This document shows, one piece after another, positions 41,152 to 52,300 of a DNA stretch of 64,000 nucleotides. A program made the position numbers and the translations under genes. The first letter of the stretch is position 1. Each line of letters starts with the position of its first letter. The stretch covers positions 12,861,501 to 12,925,500 of the forward strand of contig NC_090796.1 in NCBI RefSeq assembly GCF_040054535.1. The letters are read 5' to 3'. The notes below the pieces were generated by a model. The model saw only the letters and a list, made by a program, of their open reading frames with translations, searched no databases and had not been told where the DNA came from. This stretch comes from Antennarius striatus (Eukaryota > Chordata > Actinopteri > Lophiiformes > Antennariidae).

Positions 41152-44100
41152 TCACTTTTTTTTGTCTTTTTGTTTTTTCTCGGGCTTCCGGTTCTGCTCG
41201 GGAGTGGCCACGCTGCGGGGCATGATCAGCACGCTGCCGTCTGTGCTGTACTGGAGCGAGTACTCGCTGGAAGGATAGGGCCTACCTTCGTCATCCCGTA
41301 GCTGAGTGAACACCTCTTGGTACAGACTGTGCATCTTCTGCTTCATCTGCCGGATGCAACGGATGTACTCCATCTTCTCCTTCAGCAGACGGGCCTTGTC
41401 GCGCCTCAGGTCCTGGACGCCCTGCTCTAGGTTTATAATGGTGTCCAGCTTGCGCTTTCGGCAGTTCTGAGCCGCCATCTTGTTCTTGCCACGCCTGCGG
41501 ATGTCGCGGATGAGGGCCAGCTGGGCTTCGCTCAGGTGGTGCTTGGCAAGAAGCTCGTTGAACTCTTCAACAGGCAGATTGATGATCTTTTCGTTGGTGA
41601 AGGGGATTTTCATGGCACGGGCTCGCCGTTCGTCACGACTGGCATGCTTGTCAAGCAAGTCTGGATGAGGCTGAAGCTTCGAATGCTGTTTGTCACGGAC
41701 AGTCTTCTTCCCAGTTGAAATGGGGAGCTCTGGGTGCTCAGCGAATGCAGAGGAAAGTGGCAGGTTGTAAGTATGATTGTGATTGATGCCCTCAAGCTGA
41801 GGGAGGCTGTGGAACTGGGATGGATCCTGATAGCTCATACGACAGAGCTTACTATACCCAGGTTGATAGCCGCCGACAGCACCCTCCTCAGTTTCTACTG
41901 TGGCAACCTCAGAGTCGGTGCTGTACCCGACAGCGCCTTCCTCTGAGAAAGTGGCTGATGTGGAAGAGGAAGAAGCTGCCGAAGAGCAGGAAGTCTCAGA
42001 GCTGCTTGGGGAGGCTGGGCTGTGGCTGGAGTCCAAGGAAAGACCAGAGTCTGAGTCAAGTTCATCCTCCAACTGAGAAGCTTGGGCCTGGCTGAAGCCC
42101 TCCTCCATCGCAAGGTCCAGTAGGCTGATTTCATCGAGCATGGACTCCTCCAGTAGGGTGCTGAACGGGTCAGGCAGCATAGATGTGGACGTTGTGTTGT
42201 TACTAGAACTATTATGTGGGAGGAGAAAAATTCCAGTCAGGTTGGTGGCTCCAAATGTGGAGTTAATGTTGCTGGAGTTGCTGGAAGAGATTCTGGGCAG
42301 GATGGTTCGTGGGTTGATGCCCAGCTGGGGATTGAACATTTGGGGGAAGTGTTGGCTGCAGCTGGGGAGGGAGGCCTGGTGAAGGCTGACATCCTGGTTC
42401 ACCGGTGTGGCGCCAGTAGCAAGTTCATAATTTCCCAATGCATTTGATTCAGTCGTCCCACTTGTTCCATCGACACTGCTGGAGTCGGAGTTGAGTGATG
42501 TATTGTTCACATCCATTCCCTTTCAACAGAGACATTTTGTTAGGGGAAAACATAAAGATACATAACAGATTATAAATCCCATATTGTGGTTAATATTACG
42601 GTTTAAGTTGTACTTCTTATAGTTAAAAACCAAGTTTTTTAAAATCCAAATTCATCATTTCATTGTATTTTTAAAAAAAAAGATTTTTCTTTACGACTTT
42701 TGCCAGTCTACAGATAAGACAAATAAATACATCTCACTAATTTGCAATAGCGCCAATGATAAAGGTGAACATACTTGTAGCTCCATGACAGCCATGATGT
42801 CTTGCCACTGCTGTTCCAGGTCTAACTGTGGCTCTGCTTGGGGTGGCTGTGGTGCCAGAGGAAGGCCCTGAGATGTAGAAGGAACTTCTTCATTGGAAAC
42901 TATTTCTGGGGTGACAACCGGGGCTGGGAACTAATTGAAAATATACTCATGAAGCAAAAATGTTCTCACAATTTCACAGTAGTTTTAGTTTCACATCACA
43001 AAGGACTTAAACAAGATGATAGTCATGTTTTATAACAGCGGTCCCCAACTTTTTGGCGCCATGGACTGGTTCCATACAATATTTTCACGGACCGGCCTTC
43101 ATTTGCTCGATAATTGTTAAAATAATAAACAAAGTTGTTTATTTGAGAACGAAAATCCTTTTTCATGAATAATTATATTAAAAAACTTGATTCATGTGAC
43201 TGCGCTGATGAAGTGTATTTTGAAATACCCTATTGCAATATGTTTCTCTGCAATGAGCAACATCTAGGCATACTGGGAGACAATGACCCCTGTAGTGTGT
43301 TCCGGACGTCCCGTCTACTCCGCAGTTTGGTTCTGTTTGCGATCACTTCAGAAAATCCCGCTTCACAAAGACAGGAGGTTGAAAATGGAAGCATGGTTTT
43401 CGATACTTTTGGGGCACAGTTGTGAGTGCTTAATTTAGGGGTAACGGCTGGTGACCTGTCATGTGATCAAGACCTGTCAAGAGGCACATGCGCATGCATT
43501 TGTCTGTGCATCATTCCGCACAGATGTCATTTTTCAAAATAAATCATCTTTAGACTGATTTAAAAAAAAAAAAATTCAAACGTTCTGTGCCGCCCCGTAC
43601 CAGGTCACGACCCGGTAGTTGTGGACCGCCGTTTTATAACACTACTAATACATATGAAACAACAAATTTTAAAGGTACCTCAGACTCTTCTCCAAAAGGG
43701 AAAGTCGCCTCTAAAAGCCTCAGGCATTCTTGGAGAGACAAGGATGTCTGTGAGCCAATACCAGGGAGCTGAGTAAAAGTTGGAGAGGAAGGCACAATAT
43801 GAATACGACAGTAGAATTTGTGCTGAAAATGGCTGCTTTTAAATCAGGTGTTCAGTTAATGAGCCAGTCCTGTTCAAAAAATACAACCCCCCCCCAAAAA
43901 AAAACCAAATGAGGTTTGTGTGCTCACAGACGTCTTACAGCAGATTTTTTCAGGATAATACAATGACAGAATAGTTATTGTGTTTTAGGTAAGCTCAGAA
44001 AATAGTGATAAAGTAGGCAAGCTCAAAACACCTACACCAGTTTTCTGTGGGTTGAGATTCTTGAACTTAAATGGTTAATTACAAATTTAGTGCATGAACA

Positions 44101-45270
44101 CAGAATATAAACAGGACACCTCATAGTTCAAGCAGATATATTACACAGTGGTGGCGATCTGAAGTCATGTTAGAACACATCTGTGGTTGGTCTTTACTGC
44201 TTTCACATCACAAACAAAAGTGATCCATTTGGCGGTTTAACAGCAGTAATGAAGGTCTAAAACACAGACTGCAGCACAGTTTGACCAACAGCTTTGAAAC
44301 ATCCCAAAACAAACCGCATGTTACTTCTTGCATTATTCGTTAATATTCTGTATATCTGCCAAGTTTCACTTTGCGGCTACTCAAGCCGCGCTATTCTGTT
44401 TCATGCAATTATGAAAATGAAATTGTGCATTCTTTGCATTTATATCCTGTACTTGTAATATAATTGATACCAACAATAAATGTACTGCATGTGTTTTCTA
44501 AATGTATACATCACTAGGAATAACAGTTCTGAATGCCTAAGGATATGTTCTTGGCTAAGCCTCAAATTTAAAAAATAAAAAAGGAAAGATCAAAAGCATT
44601 TTAACAAAAAAGAGCATGAACAAAGTTTGTTAACTCATTGGGGAAGATGCCTCAATAAAAATATGAAACTATTTTCTATCTGTAGTAGGGAGACAGACAG
44701 GAGATGTTTCACAAGAACCAGAGCAGCAGCTGCAGCAAAAAGACATTAATCCCCAGTGTGTAAACCCCTCCTTTCTGATTTCTCCTATTGGGTGAAAAAA
44801 AAAACCCCAAACAAGATACAGAGATCCATTTCATCTACAAACCTGCTCTGGAATGCTCTCTCCTGTCTCGCCGTCCACTGGTTGAGCCTCTTGTGAGTTT
44901 ACTCCATTTCTCCAGCTTTCTTGTTCGTCATTCCCATCTTTGTGTTCACATAAGCTGGGCTTCTCCTCACTCTCCTTCTGACGGTTGCTGTAGTTGAACA
45001 CTTCTCTTCCTGCACCAAGGTCGATGTCTTGTCGCCATAGAATGTCAATTAAGTCAATATCCTGGAAAAACATATAGCAACCATTGAAAAATGGCCCTAT
45101 GCAAAGAAAGTTACATTAGCAACCAGTTATTGCTCACAAATTCAGTGTATTCAAATATAATTTATACTTTAGTGAGGTGCCAATTACACCGTGCCATTAA
45201 GGACTATTTATGGATTTGTGATAATAAACTAGTGCTTTTCCTGTTATCTTTAATAGAAATGTGGTTTGGA

Positions 45271-45346
<76 letters not shown>

Positions 45347-47144
45347 AAAGTCAGATGATGCAACCATGACATAAACACTTTGACACAGCAGATGTCATCT
45401 GATCAGAAAGAAGTCTGAGTTTATTACAGTTCAACAATGACTTTGTGTCATCTCGAAATCCATTCATCAATACTTTCATCATAAGTTTTCTTGGAGAAAT
45501 AACAGATGAATTGAACTGAAATATAAACACTTCCAATAATTACTTGTTTATTCCATAATGTCGAAATGGAATAAATAACTTTTAAAAATATTTTTTAAAA
45601 TTTTTGGTTTATTGTAGAGAATAATTGCAGGCACCCACTAAGGGTTGTACTGACACCAAGGTTCAACAGTCGAGACATGTGCCCCATCAAAATGGCTGCT
45701 CTCTTTATTATCACAGCATTCATAAACAAAGTAGAATAATCTACCCTTTAATCCATCTAATTCAAATTTCAGTGACTGCTTCTTAAGGACAATTCTGCAT
45801 CCTCCATCCGATATTATGGTAAACCATCAAGTTGTTTAAGGGGAATTAACAAACAATTATGAGAAAGTCCAGTATTGCAATGTTAAAGAAAGCAAATACT
45901 CCTTCAGTCTGCCACTTCCCGTGGGTCCACTGCAAAATTTGGCGGTTGTTCCCCTCCGCACACCCAACCCTCTTAGCAAATCTTATGAAAATCAGTGAAA
46001 GCTGTTTTTGTGTAATCTTGCAAAAAGACATCAAACACCAGTGAAAATGTGAAATCACTGGCAGAGCTAACTCAGAAGGCTTCTCTGTCGTGGTTTTGAA
46101 TGTGACATGCTCATGGACAACATTAAATATGATCAGAATTCAAAGCTTTGAATGATGTGAATTAACTGGTTTCATAAAAATCTTTCTGACAGTGATAAAG
46201 GTACATTGTTATATTAGTAAATTCAGTACCTGTTCATTTGTCTGGTTTTTATGATCCCGTGCACTAAACATTTATGAAACTAAAAAGACTTAGAATGGTT
46301 AAGTCTAACTTCTCTTGTTAACCTTGGATATTACAAAATCAAAGATAGATATTGTTTACATGTTATTGATTTTGTGTACTGAAGAGGCTTATGGAGATTG
46401 CTATTCCAAAGAATACCTCAATTGTACATCCAACTGCATGGGATATTTGAATATAAATACGTGATTAAAATCTACTTTTATAATGGTGAATGTTGCAAAA
46501 GAAAACAAGAATTGTCAACTTTCAGTAGTAGATGTTTGCTCATAATTTTGACACCTCAGATTGAAGGAAGAAACGAGCTGCAGTACCTCTTTGGTGAGGT
46601 TGTCATTGCCATCCCTGCTGCTCTGCTCCTGGTTGCCCTCTGGGGCCACAGCTCCCAGGCTGGTGTCCGCTGCATTCAGGTTGTATGTGGATTCAGGTGC
46701 TCCGCTTCCTCCCCTCATGGCCAGGGTAGCGTCAGCGTTGTTAACGTCGTCTAGGCCGGCCCCATTGTCCAGGGTGATACTGGGGCTGGACTGGCTGTTG
46801 GCGGTCACCACAGTCTCAGAGTCACGATGCACTAGCCAGGTGTTGAGCTCCGTACTAGGCACAGAGAGACGATCGAGCTGGCGCACCTGGTTCAACAATC
46901 GTCGAGTCGTGAAAAAATGGTCCAGATCCACACTCTTTGGATGGATGCCATAGCCGTCCAGCGTGTTGCGCAGGTTGTGAAACTGTGTCTGGGTGTAGGC
47001 TGAGCTAGGGCCCAGAATGATCTCTCTCAATGGGGGCAGCTGATTGCTTAGATAGTTATCAACGTCCACACGCACCCCAATGAGACTCAGAAGGATGGTG
47101 AACTGAATCAGGCCCTCTGTGAAGTACTTTTTCAGGTAAAGCAT
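41152..47144 (-). CDS. nfe2l1: NFE2L1 (NRF1/TCF11), ER-anchored CNC-bZIP transcription factor
   Basis: Activates proteasome genes when proteasome activity falls. Made as an ER glycoprotein, retrotranslocated, deglycosylated by NGLY1 and cut by DDI2 (family knowledge). Coding exons (minus): 47144-46587, 45061-44843, 43768-43679, 42930-42775 and 42519-41152, all phase 0, total 796 aa (human long form 772). Seen: the N-terminal signal-anchor [20 protein letters not shown]; the DDI2-site pair Trp103-Leu104 in NTWLVHRD; acidic activation motif [18 protein letters not shown] (about 187-204); [16 protein letters not shown]; an Asn/Ser/Thr-rich segment with NxS/T glycosylation sites; the [11 protein letters not shown] degron type; the CNC motif ([20 protein letters not shown]); basic region [12 protein letters not shown] (about 687-698) with leucine zipper; and C-terminal [15 protein letters not shown] 47144 matches the family start. 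The acceptor before 42519 (tgttgaaag) is poor in pyrimidine. A hAT element sits in the intron between 43679 and 42930. Confidence 0.95.
43036..43631. mobile_element. Non-autonomous hAT-type transposon with intact target duplication
   Basis: A 596-bp element in an nfe2l1 intron. Left end CAGCGGTCCCCAAC; inverted right end CGGCGGTCCACAAC (12 of 14 match). It is flanked on both sides by the exact 8-bp duplication TTTTATAA (43028-43035 and 43632-43639), as hAT transposases make. The inner sequence has one 86-codon frame (43165-43425) with no recognisable transposase, so it must have been moved in trans. Confidence 0.85.
45273..45342. repeat. (GA)n microsatellite
   Basis: About 70 bp of pure GA in the first coding intron of nfe2l1. 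Confidence 0.97.
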
Positions 47145-48389
47145 TTCTTTACAAAGGAACAAAGGGTGAAGGAAAAAACTAAAAACAAAAACAGGGCCAA
47201 CAACTTTGGATCAATACCCCTTTACTTGCATATATGAACATAAAAAGGGTGAGACAGCAAGAGGAAAGGGGTCTTGAAAAAGATTATGTTTAAAAAGCAT
47301 CTACAATCCAAGATGTGGTTTCCACTCTGAGAGTCCAGTCTGTGCTCAAAGCTGTGTTCTTCATAGAGTTCTCATCCTCCCATTCCTGCCAAATGTGAAG
47401 ACCAAAAAAAATATGATCTACAACAAATTACATGAATTCAACGTTAGAATTTCATTGCTTTCAGTCCTAAGATACACAACACTTACCCACCTACGTTTGC
47501 ATTTAGCTTATGTAAATGAAAAAAATAAGGAGTTGCTAGCCCATTGCATCCCCTCATCCTCTCAACACTATAGAAGTCATGTCGGCTTTGGCTCTAAGAA
47601 ATTCAGCAGACCAAAGATGAGGAACCCAGAGCTTTACGACTCACCCCACCCATGGCAGGACAACTACTTCTTCTGGGTGCTGCTGAAGGTGAATGAAGTC
47701 GCGAAAGCTTGCCGAGCACACGCATCAACGACGTTCGGTGGCCGGATGGGTCCCTCCCTCCCCTCACACAGCTGCACTTATATTTATCCTTGTGACGTTA
47801 GCCGTTAGCTACCTCGTGTTTTGAGATTCGGCTACTGTTATTGTGTATATATGTTATCCTTGTGACAGTACGTGACAAGGATATAACTAGTCGCCAAATT
47901 ATCTCATTAAAACTTATTTACTTGTTTACCCTTAAAAGTGACAGGTACCTCTACTTGCATTTTGTTACTACCCACTTCCGCTGTGGCTAGCATCAATCTC
48001 CCTAGCAACAAGTGTGAAAACATGATTGTCAGATTGTTTGGCCATTTACAGGGCTCAAGCGCGATGACGAAACATGACTCCAGCTGCTCTCAGCCAATGG
48101 GAATGAGACGTGGGCAGGGTTAATAGAAAATGCTAAACAACTACATGAACTCAAAAGCCTACACTATGCTAGCTTCCGAAGCTAGTTTAACGCTATCTGT
48201 TCAGTTCAGCAACTTTGAGCAGCATCATATGTCGTAGATAATACACACTACCGTATCTTGTGAATAACACGTAATTATCTGCTTGTTCATGTGTCGGGTG
48301 TCTGATAGTTATCTTATGCCGTGATTCACCATCTTCCGTGTAACGCCTTACGCATTAATTAATTGAAAATGGCTTGTTTTAATACTTAC

Positions 48390-48600
48390 GCATAGAGATT
48401 TTGAACCGTCTTTGCGTCCAAAAGTCCTGGACAATGTATGAACACTAATCAAGTCCTGTTTCATCACAAGTCCACGCTGTTGCCCAATGTAGCATTCTCC
48501 AGCCTTTGCTCACTGAATGGCCCACCATGACTTGCAAAACTGTTAGCTGGCCCGGCTAGCCTAGCAGCTGTGCTTGACACCAAAACACGCTTTTACAGAG
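48390..48600 (-). other. nfe2l1: Probable nfe2l1 noncoding first exon and promoter edge
   Basis: On the minus strand a strong donor (CTCTATGC|gtaagt) ends an exon at 48390 that contains no long open frame, 1.2 kb upstream of the ATG exon. Its 5' end is not defined; about 48600 is a guess from composition. A further 5' UTR exon may exist near 47340-47395, after an acceptor-like ttggcag. A CCAAT motif (cagccaatgg, 48091-48100) lies inside the first intron. Confidence 0.45.
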
Positions 48601-49270
48601 CATGCGTAGAACATTCTAGTGGCAAGCGCTGAGCCCCCCCCCCCCACACACACACAATGAAAATAGAAAAAAAACATCCTGTACTGTACTCGTAATATTG
48701 TTTTGATTGTCATATACTGAAAGACATTCAGCGGCAAAACACTTCATACAACACGTCACTTTAAACAATACCACGCCATACTTTACTATATATACCCAAT
48801 ACTGTGTATCATTATGAAATATCACATTTAATGTTACATAAATACTGTATGTACTGTATCTTGTAAATTTTAAAAATTTTTCCATTGTATCCTCAGTTCG
48901 TCTTCTGGAGAAAGATTATAAAAAGTTAGCAGCAAATACTTTAAATTGAGAGAATGTGCTGACAATTATAGTTTTCTTTTTCCTCAGTCACGTTTTACAA
49001 ATTGATCCCATATTTTGAACAATTAATTGCTGAATTTCCTGGATTACTCAAAATGAAATATATTTGCATTTACATTTTGTAGTATTATGACAAAATAATG
49101 ATATCTGTAATAATAAAAATATATACTGGCACAATCACCTATATTCTATATGATGTGGATGTAATAATAAATGGCAGACACATATTTTTTTAAAAGTCAA
49201 ATGTTTCCTACCTATTGCCAATTCAGAAAATATTATATAAAGACCAGACAATTTAAAATTAAATACCAAT
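48601..49270. other. Short gap between nfe2l1 5' end and cdk5rap3 3' end
   Basis: About 0.65 kb, including a C9 run near 48635-48645 and AT-rich sequence. No gene was seen; in human, COPZ2 and its intronic miR-152 lie at this position. Confidence 0.65.
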
Positions 49271-49276
49271 TTTATT
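49271..49276 (-). terminator. cdk5rap3: cdk5rap3 poly(A) signal
   Basis: AATAAA on the minus strand 53 bp after the cdk5rap3 stop, giving a very short 3' UTR. Confidence 0.6.
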
Positions 49277-49328
49277 TTTCCAAACAGATTATGCCAAAAA
49301 TATTTATAGAGAATGCCTGTGATGTTCA

Positions 49329-52300
49329 CTATATATTAACACCCATTAGGTTTACAGGTCTTTTGTGGTACTTCTTTGAAATGTCAGCTTCAATCTGAAA
49401 AAAAATAAAAAATAAAAAAAGAAGAGAAAAACAATTAGACTTACTGGTAATAATGCTAACTATTAATGACAATCCAAGGTATCATATGGATTAAGCATAA
49501 ACCCTTTGTGCAATATACAGTATATTCAAATAATCTGACACTGTATAAAAGCCTAAATATATATAAAAGTGTATATAGACAAATGTGTTGATTTGTAGAT
49601 GGACAATTGTCAACTATGTTAGCAAAAATAAAACCAAATTATCCAATACCAGTTTCTGGAGTTCCCGGGTGCATCCGGCTAGCAGATCGACACGAGGCTC
49701 CAGCCTGGACTGCTCCTCTAGAGCTTCTTGCCTATTTTCAGCCATTGTGGCACCTTTCAGAACCAGAATGTCTGCTTGCTTCATCTTCTGTCTCAGCACC
49801 TCTGACACGCGTTCAACATAGCTACACAATATTGTCCCCCCCCCCAAAAAAAGAGATAATGGTACTTTTGAAGGAAAGGGGTTTAAATGGTAAATCTCAT
49901 CCATTTACCATTAACGTCAATGTAAGATTTTTCAGTTGTTGCTCCAAATTGAATCAGAATCAGCAGATTGACAAAAATCACACGGTTTACACAATAACAA
50001 TTGGGATTAGCTATAGCGGCATACCGTGGTGAGGCCTGGATCATAAACAGGTGTTGCATCCGAAGAGAGGTGAGCCTGCCCTGTAGGTTTTGCACCTGTG
50101 ACATCATTTGCTGAATGTGTTCACGGGATTGGCCCTGAATGACAGATGGGGCCAGCTGGAACTGACTCATGGCGACCACATCTCCCTCCTCTGCCATTTC
50201 ACTCACACGCTGGGTGAGGAATACTTCTAGCTGTACAAACATAAAAAACATTCAGTTATATGGGATATAATCTAAGCTATATACCAAAATTTTGGTGACA
50301 ATCCTTCAACTGAAAACATTTTTCTATTTTTCTATGTCGACTTGGTTAACAATTTTTAAAAAATGATCGGATTTAATTTAGATGCCTCTGGAAAAATGTA
50401 AATATAACATTCTCTCAAAGAAGTACATATACAATGTCATTTAAAGCTGTCTTAAAATACAAAATACAACTGTCTGCTGCAGTTGATAATTAGTCCTACA
50501 GAGAATATTGAAAACAAAGTAGCTCCAGGCTGATGGCATCACTTCAAACATAAATCAAATGAATATATAGTCTTACCAGGGAACTTTCAAGCTAAATGAC
50601 AAGGATTTACCTCCATAAGTTCATCAATGAACTGACTGCGTGACTGGGAGTTCTCCAGTATGGATAAAGCATCCTCCCCTCTGGCCACACCCTCAGGACC
50701 TAAAAGACAACACACATGCTGACATACATTCTAACAGTGAGCAGAGGATAATTTAAGGAGCTGCTTTTACACACACACACACAGACACACCTAGACACAC
50801 GCATGCACGCACTCACACACACATAAATCGATATATTAAAAAAATAGTTACAGTCTGTCCCTGCATCTATAATTTCTATTTCAATGGGAGCCACTTCACT
50901 GTCACCCCAGTCAATTCCACCGGCTCCTGTGTTCTGTTGAGGGAGACAGACAGACGTTGGTATATTATATCAACTGGATTTTAATTTAATGAACAAAACT
51001 TAAGTAGCCCTCATCTTGGTCTTAAATAAAACATTTTCACTTGAATTAACTATAATTAAAATGTCAGTGCATAGGCCAGTGTGGAATACATTGGAGGATA
51101 CACTTAGAGCATTATTTCTGGCACTTCAAACATTTATTTATCAATTGAATTTATTGAATAGATACATAAATTTACTTTTCACAACTATTAATTGGAAAAC
51201 TATATAACATACAATATTATATGCTATATAAATCAAAATTCAGCCACGTTTATGCTCTGGTGTCTTACCTCAGTGTTTGGTTCCAGACTGATGCCCCATT
51301 CTATTCCATCCTTAACTGTGATGCTATCATTTACATTCTGCATATCTGCAGCTTTGCCAAAGTCACCCCAATCAATCTAAAGACAATTCAATCAAAACAG
51401 AGTTAGTGGCAATTAGAGTTAGCTATAAATTGACATATTAATTATTATCTTTGTTCTTGCAGTGTATTAATACTGGACTTCATCGATTTGAGAGATTTTT
51501 CAGGAAGCTACTATACATCCAATTATAAAGAAATATTCAAATTAACCATATCATTTGTGACTGCATCAGGTTCCTCTTCCACAACTGGCCTCTCAATAAC
51601 CGTTGGAACATTCCCTGTTCTCCACTCATAATATGTTGTGTTTCCTCTCTTTTGGACAAATGTCAGCAAGGGCAACACAGGCTCAGACCTTCCAGGAGCA
51701 ACATGTGAGAAAATGGGGAACAAAAATTAGCAACATACATTTTCATGTACCGCCACTATATCCGCCTTAGCGGGTCACGGGGAGCTGGAGCCTATCCCAG
51801 CTGGCATAGGTATGAGGCAAGGGACACTCCGGGCATGACGCCAGTGCACTGTGGAGCCACATACAAAGACATACAAACACGCACACACAATCACACACAC
51901 AATTGCCCACAGGCAATTTGGGACCGGCCAATCAACCTGAAGCGCATGAATTTGGAGGTGGGAGGAAACCGGAGAACCCGGAGAGAACCCACGCAGACAC
52001 GGGGAGAGCATGCGAACTCCACACAGAGCGGGACTCGAACCCACCGTGTTGTGAGGGTACAGCGCTAACCACTGCGCCACTGTGCCGCCCAAATTAGCAA
52101 CATGTGTCAGGTAAATAATTTTTTGTTCAATTTTTTGTTCATCGGTGTGATGACGTCTCTAATAAATACAGCATGAAGAGAAGACTATAAAAGTGACAAC
52201 TGCAAGATTTCTACAACATTTATCACCTTTCAGACAAATCCATAAAAAAGATGTACAATATATGACACCCACAATTCCAGAAACTCATTTCCTTGGTGAG

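Noticed and set aside
41480-42447. Several plus-strand open frames opposite nfe2l1
   Set aside because: Shadows of the conserved minus-strand coding exon; the plus-strand products resemble nothing.
43165-43425. 86-codon frame inside the hAT element as a possible transposase
   Set aside because: Too short, and lacks a recognisable catalytic or dimerisation domain.
52031-52079. Possible tRNA gene from pol III A and B boxes
   Set aside because: The boxes belong to a SINE with target duplications; no cloverleaf with acceptor pairing is evident.
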